Origin: Paenibacillus sp. UNC451MF
GTDB taxonomy: Bacteria > Bacillota > Bacilli > Paenibacillales > NBRC-103111
Assembly: GCF_000686845.1 (NCBI RefSeq)
Contig: NZ_JMLS01000041.1
Location: 1 to 33,527 of the forward strand
DNA: 33,527 nt
Reading direction: 5' to 3'
Below, piece by piece: positions 7,527 through 14,634 of the stretch (its first letter is position 1; every line of letters begins with the position of its first letter). A model generated the notes under the pieces. It was not told the DNA's origin. It worked only from the letters and a program-made list of their open reading frames with translations, and did not search any database. Made by a program: the position numbers and the translations under genes.

Positions 7527-8846
7527 TTAAGCTTTTGAAATATGGCCAAGATTGCTGTCTTTTCCGAACAGGGCTTCATCGTTGTCAACAGCTTCAACTA
7601 AGGAGGAGGGTTCTTCAAGCCCGAACTGTTTCTCGCTCTTCGCAATGACGACGGTAGCTACGCTGTTACCGATCAGATTCGTGATTGCACGAGCTTCTGA
7701 CATGAAGCGGTCTACACCTAGCAAAAGCGCCATGCCTTCCATAGGAATCACATTGCCTGGAACGGCTGATAATGTAGCAGCCAGAGTGATAAAGCCGGAA
7801 CCTGTTACACCTGCTGCACCTTTGGAAGTGAGCATCAGAATGCCTAATACAGTCAATATTTGAACCCAAGTCAGCTCGATGCCGTAAGCTTGTGCGATGA
7901 ACAGGGCAGCCATGGATAAGTAAATTGACGTACCATCCAGATTAAAGGAATAACCGGTAGGAACTACAAGGCCGACAACGGATTTGGAACATCCGTATTT
8001 TTCTAGACGCTGCATCAACCGAGGCAGTGCAGATTCAGACGATGAAGTACCGAGTACAAGCAATATTTCTTCTTTGATGAATTTGAGCAGGTTGAAAATG
8101 CTAAAGCCGTATATTCTTGCAATAGTGCCGAGTATAATAACAACGAACAGGAACATCGTAATGTAGACAGAGCCCATCATTTTGCCGAGAGAGAACAGAG
8201 AGCCGATACCGAATTTACCGATCGTGTAAGCCATAGCGCCGCCCGCTGCGAATGGGGAGAAGCGCATAATGATACCGACAAGACGGAAGAAAATATCATT
8301 CACTCTTTCAAAGAAAACGGTTACAGGCTTCGCCTTATCACCTAATCCAGCCATCGCTAAACCAAACAATACGGAGAAGAACAAGACAGGAAGCATTTCA
8401 CCTTTGGTTAAAGCCCCGACTGCGCTGTCCGGAATGATGCTGACGATAAAATCCATAAATCCGTGAGGTGTTTCCGCCGCTTGCTTGGCATATTTGGCTA
8501 CATCCGCCGCATTCTTGCCCACATTGCTGATGTCCATGCCAGAGCCTGGCTTGATGAGATACATAACCGCGATTCCGATAGCCATTGCAAACGTAGTGAC
8601 AAGCTCAAAATAAATAAGCGCTTTGCCGCCGATGCGGCCTATTTTTTTCATATCGCCCATATTCGCAAATCCGATGACGATGGTGAAGAAAACGATGGGA
8701 GCAATGATCATTTTGATCAGCTTGACGAAAATATCACCAAGTACTTTTAACTGAACTCCGAAGGCAGGGAAAAACTGACCGATCAAAATCCCGATAACGA
8801 TTGCAATCAACACTTGTACGGTTAGATTCTTAAAGTTGATTCTCAT
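7527..8846 (-). CDS. dctA: Dicarboxylate:cation symporter DctA (called DctP in B. subtilis)
   Basis: Takes up C4-dicarboxylates (succinate, fumarate, malate) with protons or sodium ions; SDF/DAACS family. At 439 residues it is full length, with eight membrane helices plus re-entrant loops expected. Family marks are the serine-rich GTSSSESALP (266-275), VVPTGYSFNLDGTSIYLSMA (294-313), SKGAAGVTGSGF (341-352) and GVDRFMSEARAITNLIGN (377-394). The last is the DctA version rather than the glutamate-carrier version. The regulator pair dctS-dctR and a DctB-like binding protein occur within the next 7 kb. A good promoter with upstream repeats precedes it, and a terminator follows. Confidence 0.92.
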   Translation of the reverse strand: MRINFKNLTVQVLIAIVIGILIGQFFPAFGVQLKVLGDIFVKLIKMIIAPIVFFTIVIGFANMGDMKKIGRIGGKALIYFELVTTFAMAIGIAVMYLIKPGSGMDISNVGKNAADVAKYAKQAAETPHGFMDFIVSIIPDSAVGALTKGEMLPVLFFSVLFGLAMAGLGDKAKPVTVFFERVNDIFFRLVGIIMRFSPFAAGGAMAYTIGKFGIGSLFSLGKMMGSVYITMFLFVVIILGTIARIYGFSIFNLLKFIKEEILLVLGTSSSESALPRLMQRLEKYGCSKSVVGLVVPTGYSFNLDGTSIYLSMAALFIAQAYGIELTWVQILTVLGILMLTSKGAAGVTGSGFITLAATLSAVPGNVIPMEGMALLLGVDRFMSEARAITNLIGNSVATVVIAKSEKQFGLEEPSSLVEAVDNDEALFGKDSNLGHISKA

Positions 8847-8984
8847 AGTACCCCTCTTTTCTGTTCATAAGTGTATAAAACCACTCGTCTTTGAAGATTC
8901 AGGCTGCCGATGTGGGTATTCGTTTCGTCGTTTGCCTGAGGCCGTCCTTTGATTCCTTGCGCTTAGTATGCTTCTGTAGGCCTT

Positions 8985-9051
8985 ATGATATCGCTTACAA
9001 AACAAAATGTGAATCATTTGACCATATTGGTGCTTTTGGTCATTTTGGTCG
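8985..9051 (-). promoter_or_regulatory. dctA promoter with three upstream direct repeats
   Basis: On the minus strand, -35 TTCACA (9008-9013), a 17-base spacer and -10 TATCAT (8985-8990). Each box differs from consensus at one base. Just upstream on the same strand lie three similar 9-mers, GACCAAAA-type at 9043-9051 and 9034-9042 and a weaker copy at 9024-9032, spaced 9-10 bases. Their place behind the -35 suits an activator such as DctR. The leader to the dctA ATG is about 130 bases. Confidence 0.6.
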
Positions 9052-9076
9052 TGCTGTACGCATAATATATTAGTAA

Positions 9077-9106
9077 TTGACATACCCTATGGGGGTATAT
9101 TATAAT
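9077..9106 (+). promoter_or_regulatory. copZ promoter with CsoR-type copper operator
   Basis: TTGACA (9077-9082) and TATAAT (9101-9106) are separated by 18 bases. Filling the spacer is the palindrome ATACCC-TATGG-GGGTAT (9082-9098), which matches the C-rich/G-rich operator bound by the copper repressor CsoR. Binding there would block RNA polymerase until Cu(I) releases the repressor. Confidence 0.85.
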
Positions 9107-9128
9107 CGACTTGAGAGGAGCGATACTA

Positions 9129-9329
9129 ATGCAAACCATAACGTTAAAAGTGGAAGGAATGTCCTGCAACCACTGTGTGAACTCTATAGAAGGCGCATTA
9201 AAGGAGATTGGAGCCAGCGGCAATGTCAGTCTGCCGAACAAATCCGTTACGATTTCCTTTGATGAGAAAAAGTTGAACGAAGCAGCTATTAAAGAAGCTA
9301 TTGAAGATCAAGGGTACGATGTCGTTTAA
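9129..9329 (+). CDS. copZ: Copper chaperone CopZ / HMA-domain protein
   Basis: Small cytosolic Cu(I) carrier that hands copper to a P-type ATPase or to the sensor. The 66-residue protein is a single ferredoxin-like HMA domain with the metal-binding motif MSCNHC (C13, C16) and the closing IEDQGYDVV. ATG 9129 was chosen because GAGAGGAG (9113-9120) precedes it at normal spacing; a TTG further upstream overlaps that ribosome site. It stands alone: neither a copA ATPase nor csoR is in the window, although the operator implies that CsoR is encoded elsewhere. A strong terminator follows. Confidence 0.92.
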   Translation: MQTITLKVEGMSCNHCVNSIEGALKEIGASGNVSLPNKSVTISFDEKKLNEAAIKEAIEDQGYDVV

Positions 9330-9349
9330 TAGCAGGCATATCGAACGCG

Positions 9350-9384
9350 CAGGTGAGGAGCTTAAATTCCTCACCTGTTTTTTT
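9350..9384 (+). terminator. Terminator of copZ
   Basis: Arms CAGGTGAGGA (9350-9359) and TCCTCACCTG (9368-9377), eight-base loop, then seven Ts. Confidence 0.93.
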
Positions 9385-9553
9385 GTGTTTTTATAAGAAT
9401 GGATTTATAGAAGAGCGGAGGTTTTAATTCTGTTCATGCTGCACACTGAATAAGGCTTTACAAATAATAGAACTTAAGCTATGTTTATATTATCATCTCA
9501 TCAATCAAAACTTGGTTTCATCTAATGAAACAAAAAGAAGGGTAGTGAGTAGG

Positions 9554-10324
9554 ATGGATATTAAAAATCAAGTGATGGTTCAGTTCGGCGCGAACGCGGC
9601 TAATTATGTGAACAGTCCGCGTCATGCATCAGGTAATGATTTGAACATTTTATCCGAATGGGTGAAGCAGGAGCAGGCGGTATCGGCGCTCGATATAGCA
9701 ACCGGCGGTGGGCATTGCGCGCTTGCTTTGGCGGCAAATGTTCGCGAGGTGACGACGCTGGATATGACTCCAGAGATGCTGCGGGAAGCAGAAGCGTTCC
9801 TGAACGGCAAGGGCTGCACTAACATAAAATATGTACAGGGTGATGCGGAAAATTTGCCGTTTAAGGATGAGGAGTTCGATCTGGTCGTTTGCCGTATAGC
9901 AGCTCACCATTTTCCCGATGCGGATCGGTTCGTACAGGAAGCTGTGCGCGTGCTGAAGAGTGGTGGAAGCTTTATTCTGATGGATAATATAGCTCATGAA
10001 TCGGATCTTATAGATAAGCTCTATAATGATGTAGAGAAACGGAGAGACCCGAGTCATTTCCGGGCCTGGAAAAAGACGGAGTGGATACGGCGGATTGAAT
10101 TAGCCGGATTACGCGTTGAGCAGCTGCTGCAATCGGGGAAACCATTCGAGTTCGAGTCGTGGTGCGCTCGAATGAATGTACCCGAGCAAGTAAAGAAGCA
10201 GCTTGAGACGGATATGTTGGGTTGGTCCCCAGAGCTGCAAAAGCAGCTGGGAGTAAAGAGCGAGCATGGCAAGCTGGTGGGCTTTGAAGGCAGCTACATG
10301 ATGCTGAAATCCAGAAAGGTCTAA
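9554..10324 (+). CDS. Class I SAM-dependent methyltransferase (UbiE/YcgJ-like)
   Basis: Transfers a methyl group from S-adenosylmethionine to an unknown small molecule in the cytoplasm. Motif I is ALDIATGGGHCALALA, motif II ends the second strand with TTLDMTPEML, the acidic VQGDAENLPFKDEEFDLVVC follows, and RVLKSGGSFILMD closes the fold. ATG 9554 gives 256 residues, with AGAAGGG about 11 bases upstream; TTG 9512 would add 14 non-conserved residues. The gene converges with dctR at 46 bases distance. No terminator lies between them, but a hairpin with a T run in the plus sense lies inside dctR (10410-10456). Confidence 0.87.
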   Translation: MDIKNQVMVQFGANAANYVNSPRHASGNDLNILSEWVKQEQAVSALDIATGGGHCALALAANVREVTTLDMTPEMLREAEAFLNGKGCTNIKYVQGDAENLPFKDEEFDLVVCRIAAHHFPDADRFVQEAVRVLKSGGSFILMDNIAHESDLIDKLYNDVEKRRDPSHFRAWKKTEWIRRIELAGLRVEQLLQSGKPFEFESWCARMNVPEQVKKQLETDMLGWSPELQKQLGVKSEHGKLVGFEGSYMMLKSRKV

Positions 10325-10370
10325 TGGGCCGATTTTAAGCAACCCCGCAAATATTGCATAATGGATTTCC

Positions 10371-11117
10371 TCAAGATTCAACGGAAGAAATCACATATTT
10401 ATTGACCGGGCGGCCGACTCCGTATTGTAGATCAAGACGGAGTCTGCCGCTTTTTTCCAAATATTCGAGATATCTTCTTGCGGTCACGCGTGCGATACCA
10501 ACACCTTCCGCCACTTCCTCAGCTGAGAGCGGGTGGGGCTGCTGAAGAAGGAAATGAACAATTTGCCTCATTGTTACGGCCTGCAGCCCTTTGGGCAGCT
10601 CATCAGCTGCAGACAACAAATCATGATTACGCGAAGTGGACGCTGCGGATTTCCCCATAGAAGCTGCAGCATCTTGTTCTGCGGCTCGATGAAGCATTCG
10701 GTCCAGCTCGCTTTGCGAGACAGGGCCGCTATGATTGAGAGCTTGCTTCATGCCGCGATAATGCTCCAAAGCTTGCCGAACCCGTTCAAATTTGAACGGT
10801 TTCATGATGTAGTCTACGGCGCCGTACTGAAGCATCCTTTGGATCGTTTTTTGGTCATTGGCTGCGCTGATGACCATAACATCGACAGGCAGCTGCTCCT
10901 GACGGATTTGGGTCAGCGTCTCAATGCCGTCCTGCTGAGGCATGTAGATATCCATGATCGCCAGATCCGGCTTCAGCGTACGAATCCGCTCCATTCCTTC
11001 CACACCCGAACCCGCAACTCCAGCAACGGTGAAACCCTCGACCTGCTCAACGAATTGGCGGTTCACTTCCTGCACCATGGGATCATCCTCGATTAACAAC
11101 ACTTGAATCTTTTCCAT
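10371..11117 (-). CDS. dctR: Response regulator DctR (CitB/MalR family)
   Basis: Transcription activator phosphorylated by DctS; in Bacillus it turns on the dicarboxylate carrier gene. The receiver domain has acidic residues EDD (10-12), phospho-acceptor D56 in AIMDIYMPQQDG and K106 in MKPF. The C-terminal DNA-binding domain contains the helix-turn-helix PLSAEEVAEGVGIARVTARR (about 197-216), followed by the typical LQYGVGRPVNKY. The 248 residues are slightly longer than usual because of a Ser/Ala-rich linker (130-170). Its Shine-Dalgarno AGGAGAT is the end of a tandem hairpin repeat separating it from dctS. Likely target: the dctA promoter. Confidence 0.9.
   Translation of the reverse strand: MEKIQVLLIEDDPMVQEVNRQFVEQVEGFTVAGVAGSGVEGMERIRTLKPDLAIMDIYMPQQDGIETLTQIRQEQLPVDVMVISAANDQKTIQRMLQYGAVDYIMKPFKFERVRQALEHYRGMKQALNHSGPVSQSELDRMLHRAAEQDAAASMGKSAASTSRNHDLLSAADELPKGLQAVTMRQIVHFLLQQPHPLSAEEVAEGVGIARVTARRYLEYLEKSGRLRLDLQYGVGRPVNKYVISSVES
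10410..10456 (+). terminator. Possible plus-strand terminator inside the dctR coding region
   Basis: GCGGC plus GACTCCGT (10410-10423) pairs with ACGGAGTC plus GCCGC (10437-10450) apart from one mismatch, followed by six Ts (10451-10456). In the plus sense this would end the methyltransferase transcript 86 bases into the convergent dctR gene. It also encodes conserved residues of DctR, so the pairing may be coincidental. Confidence 0.45.
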
Positions 11118-11128
11118 TTGTTCATCTC

Positions 11129-11242
11129 CTAAGAGTTTTCCGAAGGAAAACTCACTTCGTAAGCATAGGCTAAGAGTTTTCCGAAGGAAAACTCACTTCG
11201 TAAGCGTAGGCTAAGAGTTTTCCGAAGGAAAACTCACTTCGT
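11129..11242 (-). repeat. Tandem 41-bp hairpin repeat, three copies, at the dctS-dctR junction
   Basis: Copies start at 11129, 11170 and 11211 (plus coordinates); the third is partial. Each contains GAGTTTTCC, loop TTC, GGAAAACTC on the coding (minus) strand, preceded by CTTACGAAGT. The copy at 11211-11242 is the last nine codons and TAG stop of dctS; the copy at 11129 ends in the dctR ribosome site (CTTAGGAG). The two full copies differ at a single base (cata versus cgta). A related repeat lies at 31543-31620. Confidence 0.93.
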
Positions 11243-12818
11243 CGTCTTGCGGTTTCATAGGGAATGAAATAAGAAAGCTGGTTCCTTCGTTCGGCACCGA
11301 ATCTATATGTATGGTGCCGCTGCCTTTCTGGACAATCCCGGCTATTAGATACAGCCCGATGCCGCGGCCGCTCACTCCCTTTGTCGTGAAGCCTTGTTTG
11401 AATATCCGGTCCCGGATGTCGGAGTCAATGCCAATACCGTTATCTTCTACGAGGATCGAGAGCACCTCGTTATCCTGCTCGATGCTGACGAAGATCCTCT
11501 TTTCCGACCGCTGCAAGTGCTGTAAGGCATCAAAGGCATTTTCCAGCAAATTGCCGAGCAATATGACAAAGTCATGATGATCCAATAGATCGGGAAAATG
11601 CTCCAAATGGCTCTGCCTATCAATTTCCACTAGGATGCCGAGCTCGTTGCCGCGGCTGATTTTGCCGAGAAGTAGACCGGTTAAGCTGTCATTTTTGAAT
11701 TTTTGGCTCAAGAAGCGGGTTAGCTCTTCCTTTTGCTCTGTAATTTCAAATAAGTAGTTCAACGCTTTTTCTTTGTTTCCGAGCTGAATTAATCCGCCGA
11801 TGGTGTGAAGCTTATTCATATATTCGTGATTCTGTACACGCAAAGCATCGACGAATGCTCTTACGCCGGTAAGCTCTTCGGCAATACGAGTGACCTCCGT
11901 GCGGTCCTGAAAGATGGCTACGGCGCCGACCGTTTGCTCGTTGACCTTAATAGGGACCCTATTGCTCATAATAAGTGTAGTGCCGAACAGCAGCTCCTGA
12001 TGGTATATAGGGTGATTGAGCTCCAATATTTCAGGCAGCCTCGTATCCGGCAGCACCTCCCGGATTGGTTTTCCTATGACATCACCTTCAATTTTCATAA
12101 TGCTTTTCGCCTTGTCGTTAAATATGGTGATAAGCTCGTCCTTATCAATGGCTATGACACCTTCATGCATAGCGTGGAACGTTGCGGTTCGTTCTACGAG
12201 CAGACGAGCGATTTCGTGAGGCTCGAGCTCGAACATTTGCTTTTTAATATGCTGGGCGAGCTTCCACGACCACCATATGCCGGACAGAAGTGACAGCAGC
12301 ACAATGACATAGGCTTGCCCGCTAAGGTTCAACAGCACCTGCCCGATGGTGGGCATGATCTGCCCCACCAGCACGACGCCGACCTGCACATGGTCGGCGT
12401 TCATCACCGGCACGAAAGCGCGCAGCGCCGTGCCGAGCTCTCCCTTTGCCTTCGACACGTAAGTGTGCTCGGCAAAGGCGGAACCTTCATCGGCACTCTG
12501 TGAGACAGTGCCGATCTTGGATTGAACCGGATGCGACAGCCGCACCCGGTTCATGTCCATAACGACGATGTAGGTCACGTCGTTAATGATCCGAATCCGC
12601 TCAGCGGCCTCCTGGATGGCCGCGAGGCTTTCGCTGCTCGCCACTTCGGGGAGCTGAGCTACCGTTCGAGCCGTAACAAGGAGCCGCCGGCTAGTCTCTG
12701 TCTCGTTCAAGCTGATAATGGTGCCCACGAGAATGGTGCCGCCTATCATCAGCGAAAACAGCACGATGCAGGAGGATAGGATGGCGATTTTGCCATTGAT
12801 TTTCAGACGATGCAGCAT
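11211..12818 (-). CDS. dctS: Sensor histidine kinase DctS (CitA/DcuS family)
   Basis: Membrane kinase sensing external C4-dicarboxylates and phosphorylating DctR. Helix 1 is at about 11-36; an extracellular PDC/Cache sensor (about 40-155) carries RLSHP (93-97), helix 2 is at about 166-188, a PAS domain at about 205-310, the phosphorylated H331 in NHEYMNKLHTIGGLIQL, then the ATPase domain with N427 in LLENAFDAL, DNGIGI (459-464) and GRGIGLYL. ATG 12818 gives 535 residues, as I recall for B. subtilis DctS; GGAAGGAG precedes it at 12 bases. The frame extends further upstream without family-like sequence. The C-terminal tail EVSFPSENS is encoded by the junction repeat rather than by ordinary kinase sequence. 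Confidence 0.9.
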   Translation of the reverse strand: MLHRLKINGKIAILSSCIVLFSLMIGGTILVGTIISLNETETSRRLLVTARTVAQLPEVASSESLAAIQEAAERIRIINDVTYIVVMDMNRVRLSHPVQSKIGTVSQSADEGSAFAEHTYVSKAKGELGTALRAFVPVMNADHVQVGVVLVGQIMPTIGQVLLNLSGQAYVIVLLSLLSGIWWSWKLAQHIKKQMFELEPHEIARLLVERTATFHAMHEGVIAIDKDELITIFNDKAKSIMKIEGDVIGKPIREVLPDTRLPEILELNHPIYHQELLFGTTLIMSNRVPIKVNEQTVGAVAIFQDRTEVTRIAEELTGVRAFVDALRVQNHEYMNKLHTIGGLIQLGNKEKALNYLFEITEQKEELTRFLSQKFKNDSLTGLLLGKISRGNELGILVEIDRQSHLEHFPDLLDHHDFVILLGNLLENAFDALQHLQRSEKRIFVSIEQDNEVLSILVEDNGIGIDSDIRDRIFKQGFTTKGVSGRGIGLYLIAGIVQKGSGTIHIDSVPNEGTSFLISFPMKPQDDEVSFPSENS

Positions 12819-12939
12819 GACGGCGCGAGGCTCCTTCCGACAATGTATACATTCCATCATACAATACGAAGGAGGGATAGTTAAACCCGGGATCATTCAG
12901 CCAGATCCAAAACACTTCCAAGCTTAAGTCTTTGACTCG

Positions 12940-13317
12940 TTATTTGCTGCCCTGCTGGCCGCCGGCGCTTCCGCCTGATTCTCCATCGTTCTTACCACCG
13001 GAGCTGCTTTCATCTCCTTCGGATGAGCTGGATTTTTTTCCTGATTGCTGCAGCTTTTTGAGCTGTTCCTTATCGGCTTTTCTGAGCTTCTCGGCCTCCT
13101 CGTACTCATGCTGCTTGATTTGCTTGTACATATTCATTTGTTCCTTGAGGGCGGAGTCGACTGAATTTTGCTGCTGTGTGCTCTTAGCCTTCTGACTATT
13201 ATTGCTGTCTGTGCCCTGCTTCTTTTTATTCCCGCATGCTGACAGCTGAACCATTAGCATCAGGCAGAGCAGGAGCAGGATACCGCTTTTTAGTCCATAA
13301 TGTATAGTTTTTTTCAT
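12940..13317 (-). CDS. Small hydrophilic lipoprotein, unknown function
   Basis: A lipid-anchored extracellular protein of 125 residues. The signal sequence runs to a lipobox LSAC with C28. The mature part is low-complexity: Lys/Gln/Ser-rich, with a short helical charged stretch (KQIKQHEYEEAEKLRKADKE) and a Ser/Gly-rich tail. I recognise no domain. ATG 13317 has AAAGGGG upstream; an in-frame TTG lies three codons earlier. It is transcribed toward dctS, about 120 bases before the dctS start, and is divergent from the 97-residue protein gene. A palindrome TTTAGG-GTGT-CCTAAA (13346-13361) lies in its upstream region. Confidence 0.75.
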   Translation of the reverse strand: MKKTIHYGLKSGILLLLCLMLMVQLSACGNKKKQGTDSNNSQKAKSTQQQNSVDSALKEQMNMYKQIKQHEYEEAEKLRKADKEQLKKLQQSGKKSSSSEGDESSSGGKNDGESGGSAGGQQGSK

Positions 13318-13390
13318 AAAATACAACCCCTTTCGGTTACTTAGATTTAGGGTGTCCTAAACTTGGAAGTTCATTTATTACCTAAATTTT

Positions 13391-13419
13391 TTGATTTTTT
13401 GTATACAATTGAATACAAT
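13391..13419 (+). promoter_or_regulatory. Promoter with overlapping inverted repeat before the 97-aa/YitT genes
   Basis: TTGATT (13391-13396), 17-base spacer, TACAAT (13414-13419). An inverted repeat TTGTAT (13399-13404) / ATACAA (13413-13418) with an eight-base spacer covers spacer and -10, as a repressor operator would. Confidence 0.55.
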
Positions 13420-13467
13420 AAGAAGGTAAATGAATGATATAAGCTTACTGGGAGGGCTAACAACGTT

Positions 13468-13761
13468 ATGGCGGAAACTTACCGCAAATCCAAAATTGAA
13501 CATTATCTTGATCGGTTGCTCGTTCGCAAGCAGGCGCTGATACGGCAGCTGGAGCTCAATGAGCTGGAGCAGTCGAAAGAATTTATCCGCGGGCAGCTGT
13601 CGGCAACGGACATGATTATTTGGGAGCTTGCGGTAGAGTTCGATTTAACCGACCAACTTATTGAAGGGGGAAAAGGGAATGTCAGCGAACGTTGCGCAAA
13701 AAAATCAGTTGGAACCCACACTTCCACAACACTCCAGAATCACACGTCTCAAACTAATTAG
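13468..13761 (+). CDS. Small helical protein, unknown
   Basis: A 97-residue protein whose first 75 residues are charged and probably two helices (HYLDRLLVRKQALIRQLELN, then a Gln/Leu-rich stretch). I know no named family. GGGAGGG stands 11 bases before the ATG and a good promoter lies just upstream. Its last 28 codons overlap the start of the YitT-family gene in another frame (83 bases). The overlapped tail is Thr/Ser/His-rich and unlike the rest, so the functional protein probably ends near residue 70, or the stop has been lost by a shift. Likely cotranscribed with the YitT gene. Confidence 0.6.
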   Translation: MAETYRKSKIEHYLDRLLVRKQALIRQLELNELEQSKEFIRGQLSATDMIIWELAVEFDLTDQLIEGGKGNVSERCAKKSVGTHTSTTLQNHTSQTN

Positions 13762-14584
13762 AAGAACTTTTTTCATGCTGCTGGGGGCGGCATTAGTATC
13801 GGTAGGACTAGAAATTTTTTTAGTGCCGAATAATATTATTGATGGCGGAGTCGTCGGGATATCCATTATTTTGTCCCATCTTACCGGACTTCCACTCGGA
13901 ATCTTCCTATTGCTCGTTAACCTGCCGTTTCTATTTCTCGGCTATAAGCAAATAGGGAAAACCTTCGCCATATCCACATTAATCAGTGTTCTCTTCATGT
14001 CTATCGGAACCTCCCTATTGCATCCGGTGCCACCACTTACCATTGATCCGCTACTTGCTGCAGTATTCGGAGGCATTATTGTCGGGATGGGTGTCGGGAT
14101 GGTAATCCGTTCAGGCGGCTCACTCGATGGCACGGAAATTGTAGCTATCCTGCTTAACAAAAAATCTCCTTTTTCCGTCGGCGAAGTCGTTATGTTCTTC
14201 AACCTCTTTATCCTCGGCAGCGCAGGCTTCGTATTTGGTTGGGACCACGCCATGTACTCATTAATCGCTTATTACATTGCTTATAAAATGATTGACATTA
14301 CAATAGAAGGCTTCGATGAATCCAAATCGGTATGGATTATTAGCGACAACTACAAAGCGATTGGGGATGCGCTGCTCAGCCGTCTGGGTCGGGGCGTGAC
14401 ATACTTGAACGGTGAAGGCGGGTTTTCCGGTGGGGAAAAGAAGGTTATATTTTGTATCATCACCCGCTTGGAGGAAGCTAAGCTGAAATCGATTGTCGAG
14501 GACCACGATCCGAGTGCGTTTCTGGCCATCGGCAACATTCATGACGTTAAGGGCGGACGGTTTAAGAAAAAAGATATTCACTAA
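13679..14584 (+). CDS. YitT family membrane protein (DUF161 plus DUF2179)
   Basis: Integral membrane protein of unknown function, common in multiple copies in Bacillales. Five or six helices span about 30-200, with the family segments FLVPNNIIDGGVVGISII near the N-terminus and GGSLDGTEIVAILLNKK in the middle. The soluble C-terminal DUF2179 domain starts near 220 (SVWIISDN, then RGVTYLNGEGGFSG and the final DPSAFLAIGNIHDVKGGRF). ATG 13679 was preferred because the purine-rich AAGGGGGAAAAGGG precedes it; TTG 13661 overlaps that site. It follows the small protein gene by overlap and is 50 bases before the dctB-like gene. Confidence 0.9.
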   Translation: MSANVAQKNQLEPTLPQHSRITRLKLIRRTFFMLLGAALVSVGLEIFLVPNNIIDGGVVGISIILSHLTGLPLGIFLLLVNLPFLFLGYKQIGKTFAISTLISVLFMSIGTSLLHPVPPLTIDPLLAAVFGGIIVGMGVGMVIRSGGSLDGTEIVAILLNKKSPFSVGEVVMFFNLFILGSAGFVFGWDHAMYSLIAYYIAYKMIDITIEGFDESKSVWIISDNYKAIGDALLSRLGRGVTYLNGEGGFSGGEKKVIFCIITRLEEAKLKSIVEDHDPSAFLAIGNIHDVKGGRFKKKDIH

Positions 14585-14634
14585 GCCGCGGACTCACTCC
14601 CTGTGCATTTTTGAGGAAAGCAGGAATTCGCATC

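Noticed and set aside
6539-7597. Longer EcsA start giving 352 residues
   Set aside because: The extra 104 residues are not ABC-like and the perfect ribosome site AAGGAGGAT lies before ATG 7285.
8865-9083. Coding gene between dctA and copZ
   Set aside because: The open frames there overlap promoters and repeats, lack ribosome sites and show no family features.
11129-11242. CRISPR-like array
   Set aside because: Copies are directly adjacent without unique spacers, are palindromic, and are partly coding.
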